Shown piece after piece: positions 20,315-28,501 of a stretch of DNA of 64,000 nt. Position numbers and translations under genes: made by a program. Source of the DNA: an uncultured Enterobacterales bacterium (GTDB lineage Bacteria; Pseudomonadota; Gammaproteobacteria; Enterobacterales; Enterobacteriaceae); assembly GCA_946478305.1 (NCBI GenBank), contig CAMLBO010000007.1, forward strand, positions 1 to 64,000, read 5' to 3'. Every line of letters begins with the position of its first letter. The first letter of the stretch is position 1. The notes below the pieces were generated by a model. It saw only the letters and a list, made by a program, of their open reading frames with translations. It made no database searches and was not told the origin of the DNA.

Positions 20315-20440
20315 TATACCCGTCATCCTTCAAGCTGCAGTCGCGTTGGCTGCACTTACTCACCCGAATCACTGACAAGTGTCAGCTCATCGGGATTCAT
20401 TCGTTTGCCGCCTTACTGCAACTCGAATGATTTTGGGTAT
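20315..20440. repeat. ERIC repeat, copy 1 (yigB-uvrD)
   Basis: A full-length (about 126 bp) enterobacterial repetitive intergenic consensus element. It begins TATACCCGTCATCCTTCAAG and ends GAATGATTTTGGGTAT, with complementary ends, and holds the central palindrome around CACCCGAATCACTGAC. It lies 18 bases after yigB, between the uvrD promoter and uvrD. Confidence 0.92.
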
Positions 20441-20451
20441 TCATTCACAGT

Positions 20452-20479
20452 AGAAAAGCGTCCTTCAGGAGGCTTTTCT
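20452..20479 (+). terminator. terminator-like hairpin in the uvrD leader
   Basis: AGAAAAGCGTCC (20452-20463) pairs with GGAGGCTTTTCT (20468-20479) with one mismatch around TTCA. It ends 20 bases before the uvrD ATG. It could terminate the yigB transcript or attenuate uvrD; attenuation in the E. coli uvrD leader has been reported. Confidence 0.6.
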
Positions 20480-20499
20480 CTTCCAGACCAACGGTGCCT

Positions 20500-22662
20500 A
20501 TGGACGTTTCTGACCTGCTCGACAGCCTGAATGAAAAACAACGTGAAGCCGTGGCCGCGCCGCGCAGCAATCTGTTGGTGCTGGCGGGAGCAGGCAGTGG
20601 CAAGACCCGCGTCCTGGTGCACCGCATTGCCTGGCTTTTGTCGGTAGAAAACTGCTCGCCGTACTCCATTATGGCGGTGACCTTCACCAACAAAGCCGCA
20701 GCGGAAATGCGCCACCGTATTGATCAGTTGATTGGCACCAGTCAGGGCGGGATGTGGATTGGTACGTTCCACGGTTTGGCGCACCGTCTGTTGCGTGCCC
20801 ATCATTTGGACGCCAATCTGCCGCAGGATTTCCAAATCCTCGACAGCGACGACCAGCTGCGGCTGCTCAAGCGTATTGTTAAAGCGCTGAATATCGACGA
20901 TAAACAGTGGCCGCCGCGTCAGGCCATGTGGTACATCAATGGCAAAAAGGATGAAGGCTTACGCCCGCAGCACGTTGAAACCTATAACAACCCGGTGGAA
21001 GCCACCTGGCTGCGTATCTATCAGGCCTATCAGGAAGCTTGCGACCGCGCCGGGCTGGTGGATTTCGCCGAACTGCTGCTGCGCGCCCATGAGCTGTGGC
21101 TGAATAAACCGCATATTTTGCAGCATTACCGCGAACGCTTTACCAACCTGATGGTGGATGAGTTTCAGGACACCAACAGCATTCAGTACGCGTGGATCCG
21201 TCTGCTGGCGGGCAACAACAATAACGTGATGATCGTCGGCGACGATGACCAGTCAATCTATGGCTGGCGTGGCGCGCAGGTCGAAAACATTCAGCGCTTC
21301 CTGAAAGATTTCCCTAACGCCGAAACCATCCGTCTGGAGCAGAATTACCGCTCCACCAGCACCATTCTGACCGCTGCTAATGCGCTGATCGCCAATAACA
21401 GCGGACGCATGGGGAAAAATCTGTGGACCGAAGGGGTGGAGGGCGAACCGATTTCGCTCTACTGTGCGTTCAATGAGCTCGACGAATCGCGCTTTGTGGT
21501 CAATCGCATCAAAGCCTGGCAGGACAACGGCGGTGCACTGAAAGATTGTGCGATTTTATACCGCAGCAACGCCCAGTCGCGTGTGCTGGAAGAGGCGCTA
21601 TTACAGATGGCGATGCCGTACCGCATTTATGGCGGGCAACGCTTCTTCGAACGTCAGGAAATCAAAGATGCGCTGGCTTATCTGCGTTTAATGGCCAACC
21701 GCAATGACGATGCTGCTTTTGAGCGCGTGGTGAACACGCCGACGCGCGGCATTGGTGATCGCACGCTTGATGTGGTGCGCCAGACAGCACGTGACCGGCA
21801 GATGACCATGTGGCAGGCCACGCGTGCGCTGCTGCAGGATAAAGTGCTGGCGGGCCGCGCAGCCTCGTCGTTGCAGCGTTTCTGTGAGCTGGTGGATGCA
21901 CTGGCACATGAAACCGCTGATATGCCGCTACACGTGCAGACTGACCGGGTTATTAAAGATTCTGGCCTGTTCATCATGTATGAGCAGGAAAAAGGTGAGA
22001 AGGGTCAGGCACGCATAGAAAACCTTGAAGAACTGGTCACGGCAACGCGGCAGTTCAGCTATCAGGACGAAGATCAGGATCTGATGCCGTTACAGGCCTT
22101 CCTCTCCCACGCCGCGCTGGAAGCGGGTGAAGGGCAGGCGGATGCCAATCAGGATGCCACCCAGTTGATGACGCTGCACTCGGCCAAAGGTCTGGAGTTC
22201 CCGCAGGTGTTTATCGTCGGTATGGAAGAGGGGATGTTCCCGAGCCAGATGTCCCTGGATGAAGGCGGGCGTCTGGAAGAGGAGCGCCGTCTGGCCTACG
22301 TGGGCGTGACGCGCGCGATGCAAAAACTGACGCTGACGTATGCCGAAACCCGCCGTCTGTATGGCAAAGAGGTTTACCACAAGCCTTCACGCTTTGTGGG
22401 TGAATTACCGGAGAACTGCGTCGAAGAAGTTCGTTTGCGCGCCAGCGTCTCGCGTCCGGTCAGTCATAAACGCATGGGCACCCCGGTCAGCACCAGCGAT
22501 ACCGGTTTCACCCTCGGTCAGCGCGTGGTGCACCCGAAATTCGGCGAAGGCACTATCGTGAACATGGAAGGCAGCGGCGAACACAGCCGCCTGCAAGTCG
22601 CCTTCCCAGGTGAGGGTATCAAGTGGCTGGTTGCCGCCTACGCCCGTCTTGAAGCGGTATAA
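20500..22662 (+). CDS. uvrD: DNA helicase II
   Basis: UvrD is the 3'-5' SF1 helicase of nucleotide excision repair and methyl-directed mismatch repair. The ATG at 20500 gives MDVSDLLDSLNEKQREAVAA and 720 residues, the E. coli length; the GTG two codons upstream is not preferred. Walker A is GAGSGKTR (about 29-36), motif II VDEFQDTN, motif III GDDDQSIYGWRGA, motif V HSAKGLEF, motif VI RRLAYVGVTRA. The C-terminal Tudor-like domain (GQRVVHPKFGEGTI) is intact. Confidence 0.98.
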   Translation: MDVSDLLDSLNEKQREAVAAPRSNLLVLAGAGSGKTRVLVHRIAWLLSVENCSPYSIMAVTFTNKAAAEMRHRIDQLIGTSQGGMWIGTFHGLAHRLLRAHHLDANLPQDFQILDSDDQLRLLKRIVKALNIDDKQWPPRQAMWYINGKKDEGLRPQHVETYNNPVEATWLRIYQAYQEACDRAGLVDFAELLLRAHELWLNKPHILQHYRERFTNLMVDEFQDTNSIQYAWIRLLAGNNNNVMIVGDDDQSIYGWRGAQVENIQRFLKDFPNAETIRLEQNYRSTSTILTAANALIANNSGRMGKNLWTEGVEGEPISLYCAFNELDESRFVVNRIKAWQDNGGALKDCAILYRSNAQSRVLEEALLQMAMPYRIYGGQRFFERQEIKDALAYLRLMANRNDDAAFERVVNTPTRGIGDRTLDVVRQTARDRQMTMWQATRALLQDKVLAGRAASSLQRFCELVDALAHETADMPLHVQTDRVIKDSGLFIMYEQEKGEKGQARIENLEELVTATRQFSYQDEDQDLMPLQAFLSHAALEAGEGQADANQDATQLMTLHSAKGLEFPQVFIVGMEEGMFPSQMSLDEGGRLEEERRLAYVGVTRAMQKLTLTYAETRRLYGKEVYHKPSRFVGELPENCVEEVRLRASVSRPVSHKRMGTPVSTSDTGFTLGQRVVHPKFGEGTIVNMEGSGEHSRLQVAFPGEGIKWLVAAYARLEAV

Positions 22663-22667
22663 GCTAG

Positions 22668-22780
22668 CTTACTGGCGATCTTGAGTACAGGCAGTGCTCG
22701 ACATCCTCATGGACCCCGTCTCCATTCCGGTGTCTGCGCGCTGTCTGGACTCAACCTCGCTGCGCCGCTGACGCTTAACC
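22668..22780. repeat. possible dispersed intergenic repeat after uvrD
   Basis: The uvrD-cupin gap contains GGCAGTGCTCGACATCC and, about 50 bases later, GCGCTGTCTGGACTC then CTCGCTGCGCC. The ugpB-ugpA gap contains GGGCAGTACTCGCAC, GCGCTGTCCGCACCCAGTC and GCTCGCTACGCC in the same order. The likeness suggests a common, diverged repeat family, but it was judged by eye. Confidence 0.35.
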
Positions 22781-22790
22781 TTTACTATTT

Positions 22791-23264
22791 TTACTGAAAA
22801 ACATCACCCACATCGGCCTTCGCATACCACTCCAGCGTTGCTTTAACGCGCTCGTCACCTTCGGGTGCTGAGCCCGGCAGATAATCTTCTTCGGTGACGG
22901 GCTGGTAAGCACCGCGTTTCACTTCAAAAATTACGCCGCCTTCGTCCAGCGACAGCACGCTGTGCCAGGTGTTGGCGGGAATTTCCAGCAGACGTGTTTC
23001 TGCACCCAGCCACAGGCGGTCGGTGACTTTACCTTCGGCATCATAAATCAGCACCACAAAACGTCCGCGCAATGCGGTGAGCATCTCCCAGGTATGCGGG
23101 TGGCGATGTACGCGCACATAAGTACCGGGTTCCATCGCAATGGCCAGGCGTTGTACGTCATCTTCCGGAGCCGGATGGATATTCAGGTTCTGACGAAGGC
23201 GGGGTGAATTGGCCGCCTTGGTGATCAGTTCGCACATCATGTCTTGGTTTATCTGTTTAATCAT
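22791..23264 (-). CDS. WbuC-family cupin metalloprotein
   Basis: This 157-residue cytoplasmic protein matches the WbuC family of cupin-fold proteins, some of which lie in O-antigen clusters; no reaction is established. The cupin core shows RLAIAMEPGTYVRVHRHPHTWE, with metal-ligand histidines, and a second motif IPANTWHSVLSLDEG. The start at 23264 is preceded by AGGAGCTTCA; the frame extends 25 codons further upstream without a good ribosome site. It is a single gene between uvrD and corA on the opposite strand. Confidence 0.8.
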   Translation of the reverse strand: MIKQINQDMMCELITKAANSPRLRQNLNIHPAPEDDVQRLAIAMEPGTYVRVHRHPHTWEMLTALRGRFVVLIYDAEGKVTDRLWLGAETRLLEIPANTWHSVLSLDEGGVIFEVKRGAYQPVTEEDYLPGSAPEGDERVKATLEWYAKADVGDVFQ

Positions 23265-23411
23265 TGAAGCTCCTGTGCGGCACGCACCAGAAAAGGGCTG
23301 AATCGAGGCCGTCGAGTGTAGCCAAAAATCTCGCGGCATATAAGCCTGTGCAGGTTATCGCGATAGCCTGAATATTATGCATAAATGTTGCGGGATTACT
23401 TTTGTTCGAGG

Positions 23412-23441
23412 TTGACACTGTTTTTCTTCTCAGCGTAACAT
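23412..23441 (+). promoter_or_regulatory. corA promoter
   Basis: TTGACA (23412-23417) and TAACAT (23436-23441) are separated by 18 bases. The start would lie near 23449, giving a leader of about 250 bases ahead of corA. Confidence 0.6.
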
Positions 23442-23472
23442 GCGCGCACTAATATCTTTGAGGACCTTCGCC

Positions 23473-23529
23473 TTGGACACACCCAGTAGATACTGGCTCG
23501 ATAACCTGTTCTTCAGGTACCACTTCTAA
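23473..23529 (+). CDS. corL: candidate CorL-type leader peptide of corA
   Basis: A short frame with TTG start encodes MDTPSRYWLDNLFFRYHF and stops at TAA 23527-23529. GAGGA (23460-23464) is a good ribosome site 8 bases upstream. In Salmonella, translation of a short peptide (CorL) in the corA leader controls Rho-dependent termination; this frame has the right position and size. The last codons and stop fall in a hairpin arm, so translation would alter leader folding. The assignment is by position and architecture, not by remembered sequence. Confidence 0.55.
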   Translation: MDTPSRYWLDNLFFRYHF

Positions 23530-23587
23530 GGCTATCCTCTTTGCTGATAGCCTTAGTGGTTGTCAGCGACCCCCCGTTCTGTCGCTG
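23526..23587 (+). promoter_or_regulatory. corA leader hairpins
   Basis: CTAAGGCTATC (23526-23536) pairs perfectly with GATAGCCTTAG (23546-23556), the left arm covering the leader-peptide stop. CAGCGAC (23564-23570) pairs with GTCGCTG (23581-23587) around a C-rich loop. GGTGA and TCACC at about 23621-23638 can form a third. This matches a folded, regulated 5' leader. The whole 434-base gap before corA holds the promoter, leader peptide and these hairpins. Confidence 0.6.
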
Positions 23588-23698
23588 TGAGTCAGATCTG
23601 AATTTGGTCTGAAACACGCCGGTGACGCCTTTCTCACCCTGTGTTTTCCTGTGCTTCAACGCGTTGTCCAAACCTGTCACCTTAGGGAGAACGGGCAC

Positions 23699-24655
23699 AT
23701 GCTGAGTGCTTTTAAGTTAGATAACAGCCGCTTATCCCGTTTGGAACTGGACGAGGAAGAGTGCGACGACCTCAAAACGTCGTTGTGGGTCGACCTGATT
23801 GAGCCAGATGAACAGGAACGTGAGCGTGTTCAATGTGAGTTAGGTCAGAGCCTGGCAACTCGCCCGGAGCTGGATGATATCGAAGCATCGGCCCGTTTCT
23901 TCGAAGACGAAGACGGCCTGCACATTCACTCCTTTTTCTATTACGAAGATGCGGAAGACCACGCGGGCAACAGCACCGTGGCATTTACTATTCGTGAAGG
24001 CCGCCTGTATACGCTGCGTGAGCGCGAACTGCCTGCCTTTCGTCTCTATCGCATGCGTGCCAGAAACCAGACGCTGGTGGACGGTAATGCCTATGAGCTG
24101 CTGCTGGACCTGTTTGAAACCAAAATCGAACAGCTGGCGGATGAAATCGAAAACATCTACAGCGATCTGGAAAAACTCAGCCGCGTGATCATGGAAGGTC
24201 AGCAGGGCGATGAATATGACGCCGCGTTGTCCACGTTGGCGGAGCTGGAAGACGTGGGCTGGAAAGTCCGTTTGTGTCTGATGGATACCCAACGCGCGCT
24301 GAACTTCCTGGTACGCAAAGCGCGTTTACCGGCAGGTCAGCTTGAACAAGCGCGTGAAGTCTTGCGCGATATCGAATCCCTGTTACCGCATAACGAATCA
24401 CTGTTCCAGAAGGTTAACTTCCTGATGCAGGCGGCGATGGGTTTCATCAATATCGAACAGAACCGCATTATCAAGATCTTCTCGGTGGTTTCTGTGGTAT
24501 TTCTGCCGCCAACGCTGGTGGCATCCAGCTACGGCATGAACTTCAAGTTTATGCCCGAGCTGGATCTGACCTTCGGTTACCCGGCGGCGATTGGCCTGAT
24601 GATTCTGGCAGGCCTGGCTCCTTATCTGTACTTCAAGCGTAAAAATTGGCTTTAA
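23699..24655 (+). CDS. corA: magnesium/cobalt/nickel transporter CorA
   Basis: CorA is the homopentameric inner-membrane channel that brings in Mg2+ (also Co2+ and Ni2+). The ATG at 23699 follows TTAGGGAGAACGGGCAC and gives 318 residues against 316 in E. coli. A long acidic cytoplasmic domain ([20 protein letters not shown]) precedes two C-terminal helices. The ion-selectivity signature [10 protein letters not shown] sits between them, and the protein ends with the basic KRKNWL. Confidence 0.97.
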   Translation: MLSAFKLDNSRLSRLELDEEECDDLKTSLWVDLIEPDEQERERVQCELGQSLATRPELDDIEASARFFEDEDGLHIHSFFYYEDAEDHAGNSTVAFTIREGRLYTLRERELPAFRLYRMRARNQTLVDGNAYELLLDLFETKIEQLADEIENIYSDLEKLSRVIMEGQQGDEYDAALSTLAELEDVGWKVRLCLMDTQRALNFLVRKARLPAGQLEQAREVLRDIESLLPHNESLFQKVNFLMQAAMGFINIEQNRIIKIFSVVSVVFLPPTLVASSYGMNFKFMPELDLTFGYPAAIGLMILAGLAPYLYFKRKNWL

Positions 24656-24662
24656 ACAGTAG

Positions 24663-24687
24663 GCCTGTCAGCTTCGTGCTGGCAGGC
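24663..24687 (+). terminator. hairpin after corA (weak terminator)
   Basis: GCCTGTCAGC and GCTGGCAGGC pair (one G-T) around TTCGT, 7 bases after the corA stop. There is no T run, so it is a possible mRNA 3' end rather than a clear intrinsic terminator. Confidence 0.4.
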
Positions 24688-24779
24688 TGATTCCAGCCTG
24701 TTTGCTGTTTCGGCTCTCCCTCTCCCGTTCAAACTATGTTAAAAATGTGCCTCCGCTTGTGCTGATGCAGAATTAAATC

Positions 24780-25925
24780 ATGTTGATGGAAAGGATGGCT
24801 CCCTGGGGCCAGTGGTCGCTGTTAGTTGTCGCGTCGCTTATCCTTGGTTTCCTCTTTCAGGCCTTGCACGTACCTGCTGCCTTGCTGCTGGGGCCGATGA
24901 TCGTCGGCGTACTGATGGGGTTGCTCGGTGCCACGGTGCGCATCGCGCCGATCTTCTTCAAAATCGCACAGGGTATTTTGGGCTGTATGATCGCTCAGAG
25001 CCTGTCTCCCTCTCTGTTACCTCCCCTGCTTAATGACTGGCCGATGGTACTGTTAGTGCTGGTTGCCACCCTGCTGGCGAGTGGTCTGTCCGGCTGGTTG
25101 CTGGTGAAATTTAGCAGTCTGCCGGGACCGACCGGTGCCTGGGGTTCCTCCCCGGGTGGTGCCAGCGCGATGGTGGCCATGGCGGGTGACTTCGGGGCTG
25201 ATGTACGCCTTGTGGCTTTCATGCAGTATTTGCGGGTGCTGTTCGTGGCAACAGCGGCGGCTTTTGTCGCGCGTATCAGCCTCGGCGACAGCGCACAGGC
25301 GGCGGCCGCGGTGATCTGGTTCCCGCCGGTTGACTGGCGTTTCGCCGCCACGCTGCTGCTGGCGCTGTGTGGTGTCTGGCTTGGGCCGTTGTTACGCATT
25401 CCTTCCGGCGCGCTGTTATTGCCTGCGGTGCTGGGGGCCGTGCTGCATTCGACCGGCATCATGGCATTGCAGGTGCCGGAGTGGCTGCTGGCGATGGCTT
25501 ATACGCTGATTGGCTGGAGCGTGGGGCTGCGCTTTACGCGGCCTATTTTCAGGCTGGCTCTGAGAACACTGCCGCAGATGATGGCATCGATTATCGGGCT
25601 GATGCTGGTATGTGGAGGCATGGCGTGGGTGCTGACGAAAGTGCTGCACGTGGATATGCTGACAGCTTACCTGGCCACCAGCCCCGGCGGGCTGGATACC
25701 GTAGCGATCATTGCAGCGGGCAGTAATGTTAATTTAGGCTTTGTGATGGCCATGCAGACACTGCGTCTGCTGACCATCATCGTGACCGGTCCGGCCATGG
25801 CGAGATTTATCTCGCGCAGTGCCCGACCTTCTTCCTCAACGCCGCAGACGGCGCTGGGTATAAAGCGCGTCGGCCACAAAGCAGATCAATCCGGTCCAGA
25901 TAAAGCCGAAGGTGATCAGCTGTGA
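24780..25925 (+). CDS. abrB: AbrB-family membrane protein (ammonia monooxygenase/AidB-regulator type)
   Basis: This 381-residue inner-membrane protein belongs to the AbrB duplication family (E. coli AbrB, once described as an aidB regulator), distinct from the Bacillus DNA-binding AbrB. It has about 10 helices and the duplicated motif seen in GAWGSSPGGASAMVAMAGDFGAD and LATSPGGLDTVAIIAAGS. Its biochemical role is unknown; transport is a family inference. The polar tail after residue 350 (SRSARPSSSTPQTALG...) overlaps the opposite-strand rarD by 90 bases. E. coli has yigF-yigG here. Confidence 0.8.
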   Translation: MLMERMAPWGQWSLLVVASLILGFLFQALHVPAALLLGPMIVGVLMGLLGATVRIAPIFFKIAQGILGCMIAQSLSPSLLPPLLNDWPMVLLVLVATLLASGLSGWLLVKFSSLPGPTGAWGSSPGGASAMVAMAGDFGADVRLVAFMQYLRVLFVATAAAFVARISLGDSAQAAAAVIWFPPVDWRFAATLLLALCGVWLGPLLRIPSGALLLPAVLGAVLHSTGIMALQVPEWLLAMAYTLIGWSVGLRFTRPIFRLALRTLPQMMASIIGLMLVCGGMAWVLTKVLHVDMLTAYLATSPGGLDTVAIIAAGSNVNLGFVMAMQTLRLLTIIVTGPAMARFISRSARPSSSTPQTALGIKRVGHKADQSGPDKAEGDQL

Positions 25926-26732
25926 CGTCGTGACGGTCTCTCCGTAAATAGCGACAGCCAAAATAAACATCAGCGTCGGCCCTAAATACTGGAAGAAACC
26001 CAACGTCGACAGCTTCAGGCGCGTGGCGGCAGCGGTGAAGAACAACAGCGGAATGGTAGTGATAATGCCCGCGGCCATCAGCATCAGGTTGAGCGACCAT
26101 GGGTTGGCAGGCAGGTGACTGGTGGCGGTATCAGCGATGAAAAACAGATAGATGGCCGCGACCGGTAAAAGCCACAGCGTTTCAATCAGCATGCCGGTCT
26201 GGGCCTCTACGCCGATGCGTTTACGCAATAATCCGTACAGCGCAAAACTCAGCGACAGCCCAAGAGCAATCATCGGTACCGAACCATAAACCCATATCTG
26301 ATAGCTGACGCCGATAAACGCCAGCACCACGGCGACCCATTGCATCCGGCGAAACCGTTCGCCTAAAAACATCATGCCCAACAGGACGTTAACCAGCGGG
26401 TTGATGAAATAGCCCAGGCTGGCTTCCAGCAGATGATTATTGTTGATAGCCCAAATATACAGCAGCCAGTTACCGCCAATGATCACTGCCGTTAGTAACA
26501 ACAGGGCGACTTTTTGCGGCACTTTCAGCACCTGACGTACGTTACCCCAGCTGCGGCTTATCGACAGCAATACCAGCATAAAAAAGAATGACCAAATCAC
26601 CCGATGAGTGAGTATTTCATCCGCCGGGACCTGCTTAATCAACTTAAAATAGACCGGAGCGATGCCCCAGATAAGATAGGCGACGAAGGCAAAAATGATG
26701 CCCTGCCGGGTGCGTTGTGCGTCCATATTCAT
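25836..26732 (-). CDS. rarD: EamA-family transporter RarD
   Basis: RarD is a ten-helix inner-membrane protein of the EamA/DMT superfamily; the name comes from a chloramphenicol-related phenotype but the substrate is unknown. The 298-residue sequence keeps RarD signatures: AYLIWGIAPVYFKLIK, LTHRVIWSFFF, NHLLEASLGYFINPLVNVLLG and YTQRRLRR at the end. A start two codons later (MDAQRTRQG) matches E. coli better. Its 3' end overlaps the abrB 3' end by 90 bases. Confidence 0.93.
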   Translation of the reverse strand: MNMDAQRTRQGIIFAFVAYLIWGIAPVYFKLIKQVPADEILTHRVIWSFFFMLVLLSISRSWGNVRQVLKVPQKVALLLLTAVIIGGNWLLYIWAINNNHLLEASLGYFINPLVNVLLGMMFLGERFRRMQWVAVVLAFIGVSYQIWVYGSVPMIALGLSLSFALYGLLRKRIGVEAQTGMLIETLWLLPVAAIYLFFIADTATSHLPANPWSLNLMLMAAGIITTIPLLFFTAAATRLKLSTLGFFQYLGPTLMFILAVAIYGETVTTSQLITFGFIWTGLICFVADALYTQRRLRR

Positions 26733-26814
26733 GCCTGATATCAGAAGAAGAGGGCGAGTTTACCTGATCCCGGCCTGCGGTGTTTTGCTTTGTGATCGGT
26801 TTACTTCAACCGGC

Positions 26815-27297
26815 TTACCCGACCAGGTAGGTGGCGTTGGCGGTCGCAATATGCACGCCGCTGTCGTTGTGTAAATCGACCCGCGCTACCGACACTTTAT
26901 TGCCTGCGCGAATAAGCTGGGCGCTGGCGGTGAAAATTTCGCCGCGTCCCGGTCGCAGGTAATCCACCCGTAAATCGATCGTCCCCATTTTTGCCAGGCG
27001 CTGACGCATTTCGGCTTCCAAAAGCGGATGATCGGGCTTGTCGCGGCGGATCAGCGAACTGGTCACGCAAACCAGTCCTGCGGCGACATCCAGTACGGCG
27101 GCGATCACGCCACCGTGCAGGATTTTTTGCGCTGCATTACCGACCAGGCGAGTCTGATGCATAAAGGCCAGCTCGGCGTAGTCAGTATCAAGGCGTTTGA
27201 GTTCAAGACCCAGTTCGCGGTTGAAAGGCATATCGTAAACGAAAATATCGCCGATTAATTGAAGCGCGGCATCGTGACTCATGGGTGTGGCAGACAT
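26815..27297 (-). CDS. yigI: YigI-family hotdog thioesterase
   Basis: This 160-residue protein is a PaaI/YigI-type hotdog-fold acyl-CoA thioesterase; E. coli YigI acts on medium- and long-chain acyl-CoA. The motif [16 protein letters not shown] around residues 60-75 is the hotdog helix with its conserved HGG. The gene lies between rarD and pldA, as in E. coli, 82 bases upstream of rarD on the same strand. Confidence 0.88.
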   Translation of the reverse strand: MSATPMSHDAALQLIGDIFVYDMPFNRELGLELKRLDTDYAELAFMHQTRLVGNAAQKILHGGVIAAVLDVAAGLVCVTSSLIRRDKPDHPLLEAEMRQRLAKMGTIDLRVDYLRPGRGEIFTASAQLIRAGNKVSVARVDLHNDSGVHIATANATYLVG

Positions 27298-27541
27298 GAA
27301 AGATTTCCTGAATGGCAGGTCAATATGTTAAATAAATGGGGATTTTAGGCCGTTGGATTATTGATATCCAGAGTGCGAATGATAAATCTAATCAATACTC
27401 AGCCAGAGCACATTTTGTGTGTAAAATGGCCTGCTTTCTGAGTTTTCGACAGCGTTCGATATAAATATCTACAATATCAATACGTTCGATTTCTATAAAA
27501 ATAGAGCCGCTCAGTCGGCAAATACTTTTGGTGGAGGAATA

Positions 27542-28420
27542 ATGCGTAACAACTGGGCTGTTGGGGCAACCTTACTGGCAATGCCGGCGCTGGGCTATGC
27601 AGCAGAAGCAACAATTGAAGAAGTACACGATCAGCCGAGCGTACGCGGCAGTGTGATTGCCAACCTGTTGCAAGAGCATGACAACCCATTCACGTTGTAT
27701 CCTTATGACACCAACTACCTGCTCTACACCGATACCAGCAGTATTAACAAAGATGCCATCAAATCTTATAGCTGGGCAGACAATGCCCGTCATGACGAAG
27801 TGGAATTCCAGTTAAGCCTCGGTTTCCCGATCTGGCGTGGTATCGCCGGGGACAACTCATTACTCGGTGCATCTTATACGCAAAAATCATTCTGGCAGCT
27901 GTCGAACCGTGCAGAGTCTTCGCCATTCCGTGAAACCAACTATGAGCCGCAGTTATTTATCGCTTGGGCGACAGATTATAACTTCATGGGTTGGACATTG
28001 CGCGAGGCCGAATACGGCGTCAACCATGACTCGAATGGCCGGTCTGACCCGACATCCCGCAGCTGGAACCGTCTTTATGCCCGCTTCATGGCACAAAACG
28101 GCAACTGGCAGGTGGATCTCAAGCCCTGGTACCGTATTCCTGAAAGCGATAAAAATGATGATAACCCGGATATCACCAAATACATGGGGTACTACCGTCT
28201 GAAAGTGGGCTACGCGCTGGGCGAAAGTGTCATCAGCGTCGAGAGCCGTTATAACTGGAATACCGGTTACGGTGGTGCTGACGTCGGTGTCAGCTATCCC
28301 ATCACCAAGCATATGCGTTTCTACACCAAAGTGTTCAGCGGTTACGGCGAGTCATTGATTGACTACAACTACAAGCAGACTCGCGTCGGTGTTGGTATCA
28401 TGCTCAACGATATCATGTGA
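27542..28420 (+). CDS. pldA: outer-membrane phospholipase A
   Basis: OMPLA hydrolyses mislocalised phospholipids in the outer-leaflet of the outer membrane and is active as a Ca2+-bound dimer. The 292-residue precursor has a signal peptide (about residues 1-20, ending LGYAAEA) and a 12-strand beta barrel. The catalytic His and Ser are in YGVNHDSNGRSDPTSRSWNR, and the Asn lies further down the barrel. GTGGAGGAATA precedes the ATG. An 11-bp hairpin follows the stop. Confidence 0.96.
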   Translation: MRNNWAVGATLLAMPALGYAAEATIEEVHDQPSVRGSVIANLLQEHDNPFTLYPYDTNYLLYTDTSSINKDAIKSYSWADNARHDEVEFQLSLGFPIWRGIAGDNSLLGASYTQKSFWQLSNRAESSPFRETNYEPQLFIAWATDYNFMGWTLREAEYGVNHDSNGRSDPTSRSWNRLYARFMAQNGNWQVDLKPWYRIPESDKNDDNPDITKYMGYYRLKVGYALGESVISVESRYNWNTGYGGADVGVSYPITKHMRFYTKVFSGYGESLIDYNYKQTRVGVGIMLNDIM

Positions 28421-28450
28421 TCGTACGCCTGCGGGTGACGGTGCACACAG

Positions 28451-28476
28451 CCCCGGCGGCCTCTTCAGGCCGTCGG
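28451..28476 (+). terminator. pldA terminator hairpin
   Basis: CCCGGCGGCCT pairs with AGGCCGTCGGG (one G-T) around CTTC, about 30 bases after the pldA stop and 25 before recQ. Only three T's follow at a short distance, so strength is uncertain. Confidence 0.5.
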
Positions 28477-28501
28477 GCGGTTTGAACAGTTGGGGAATTG
28501 A

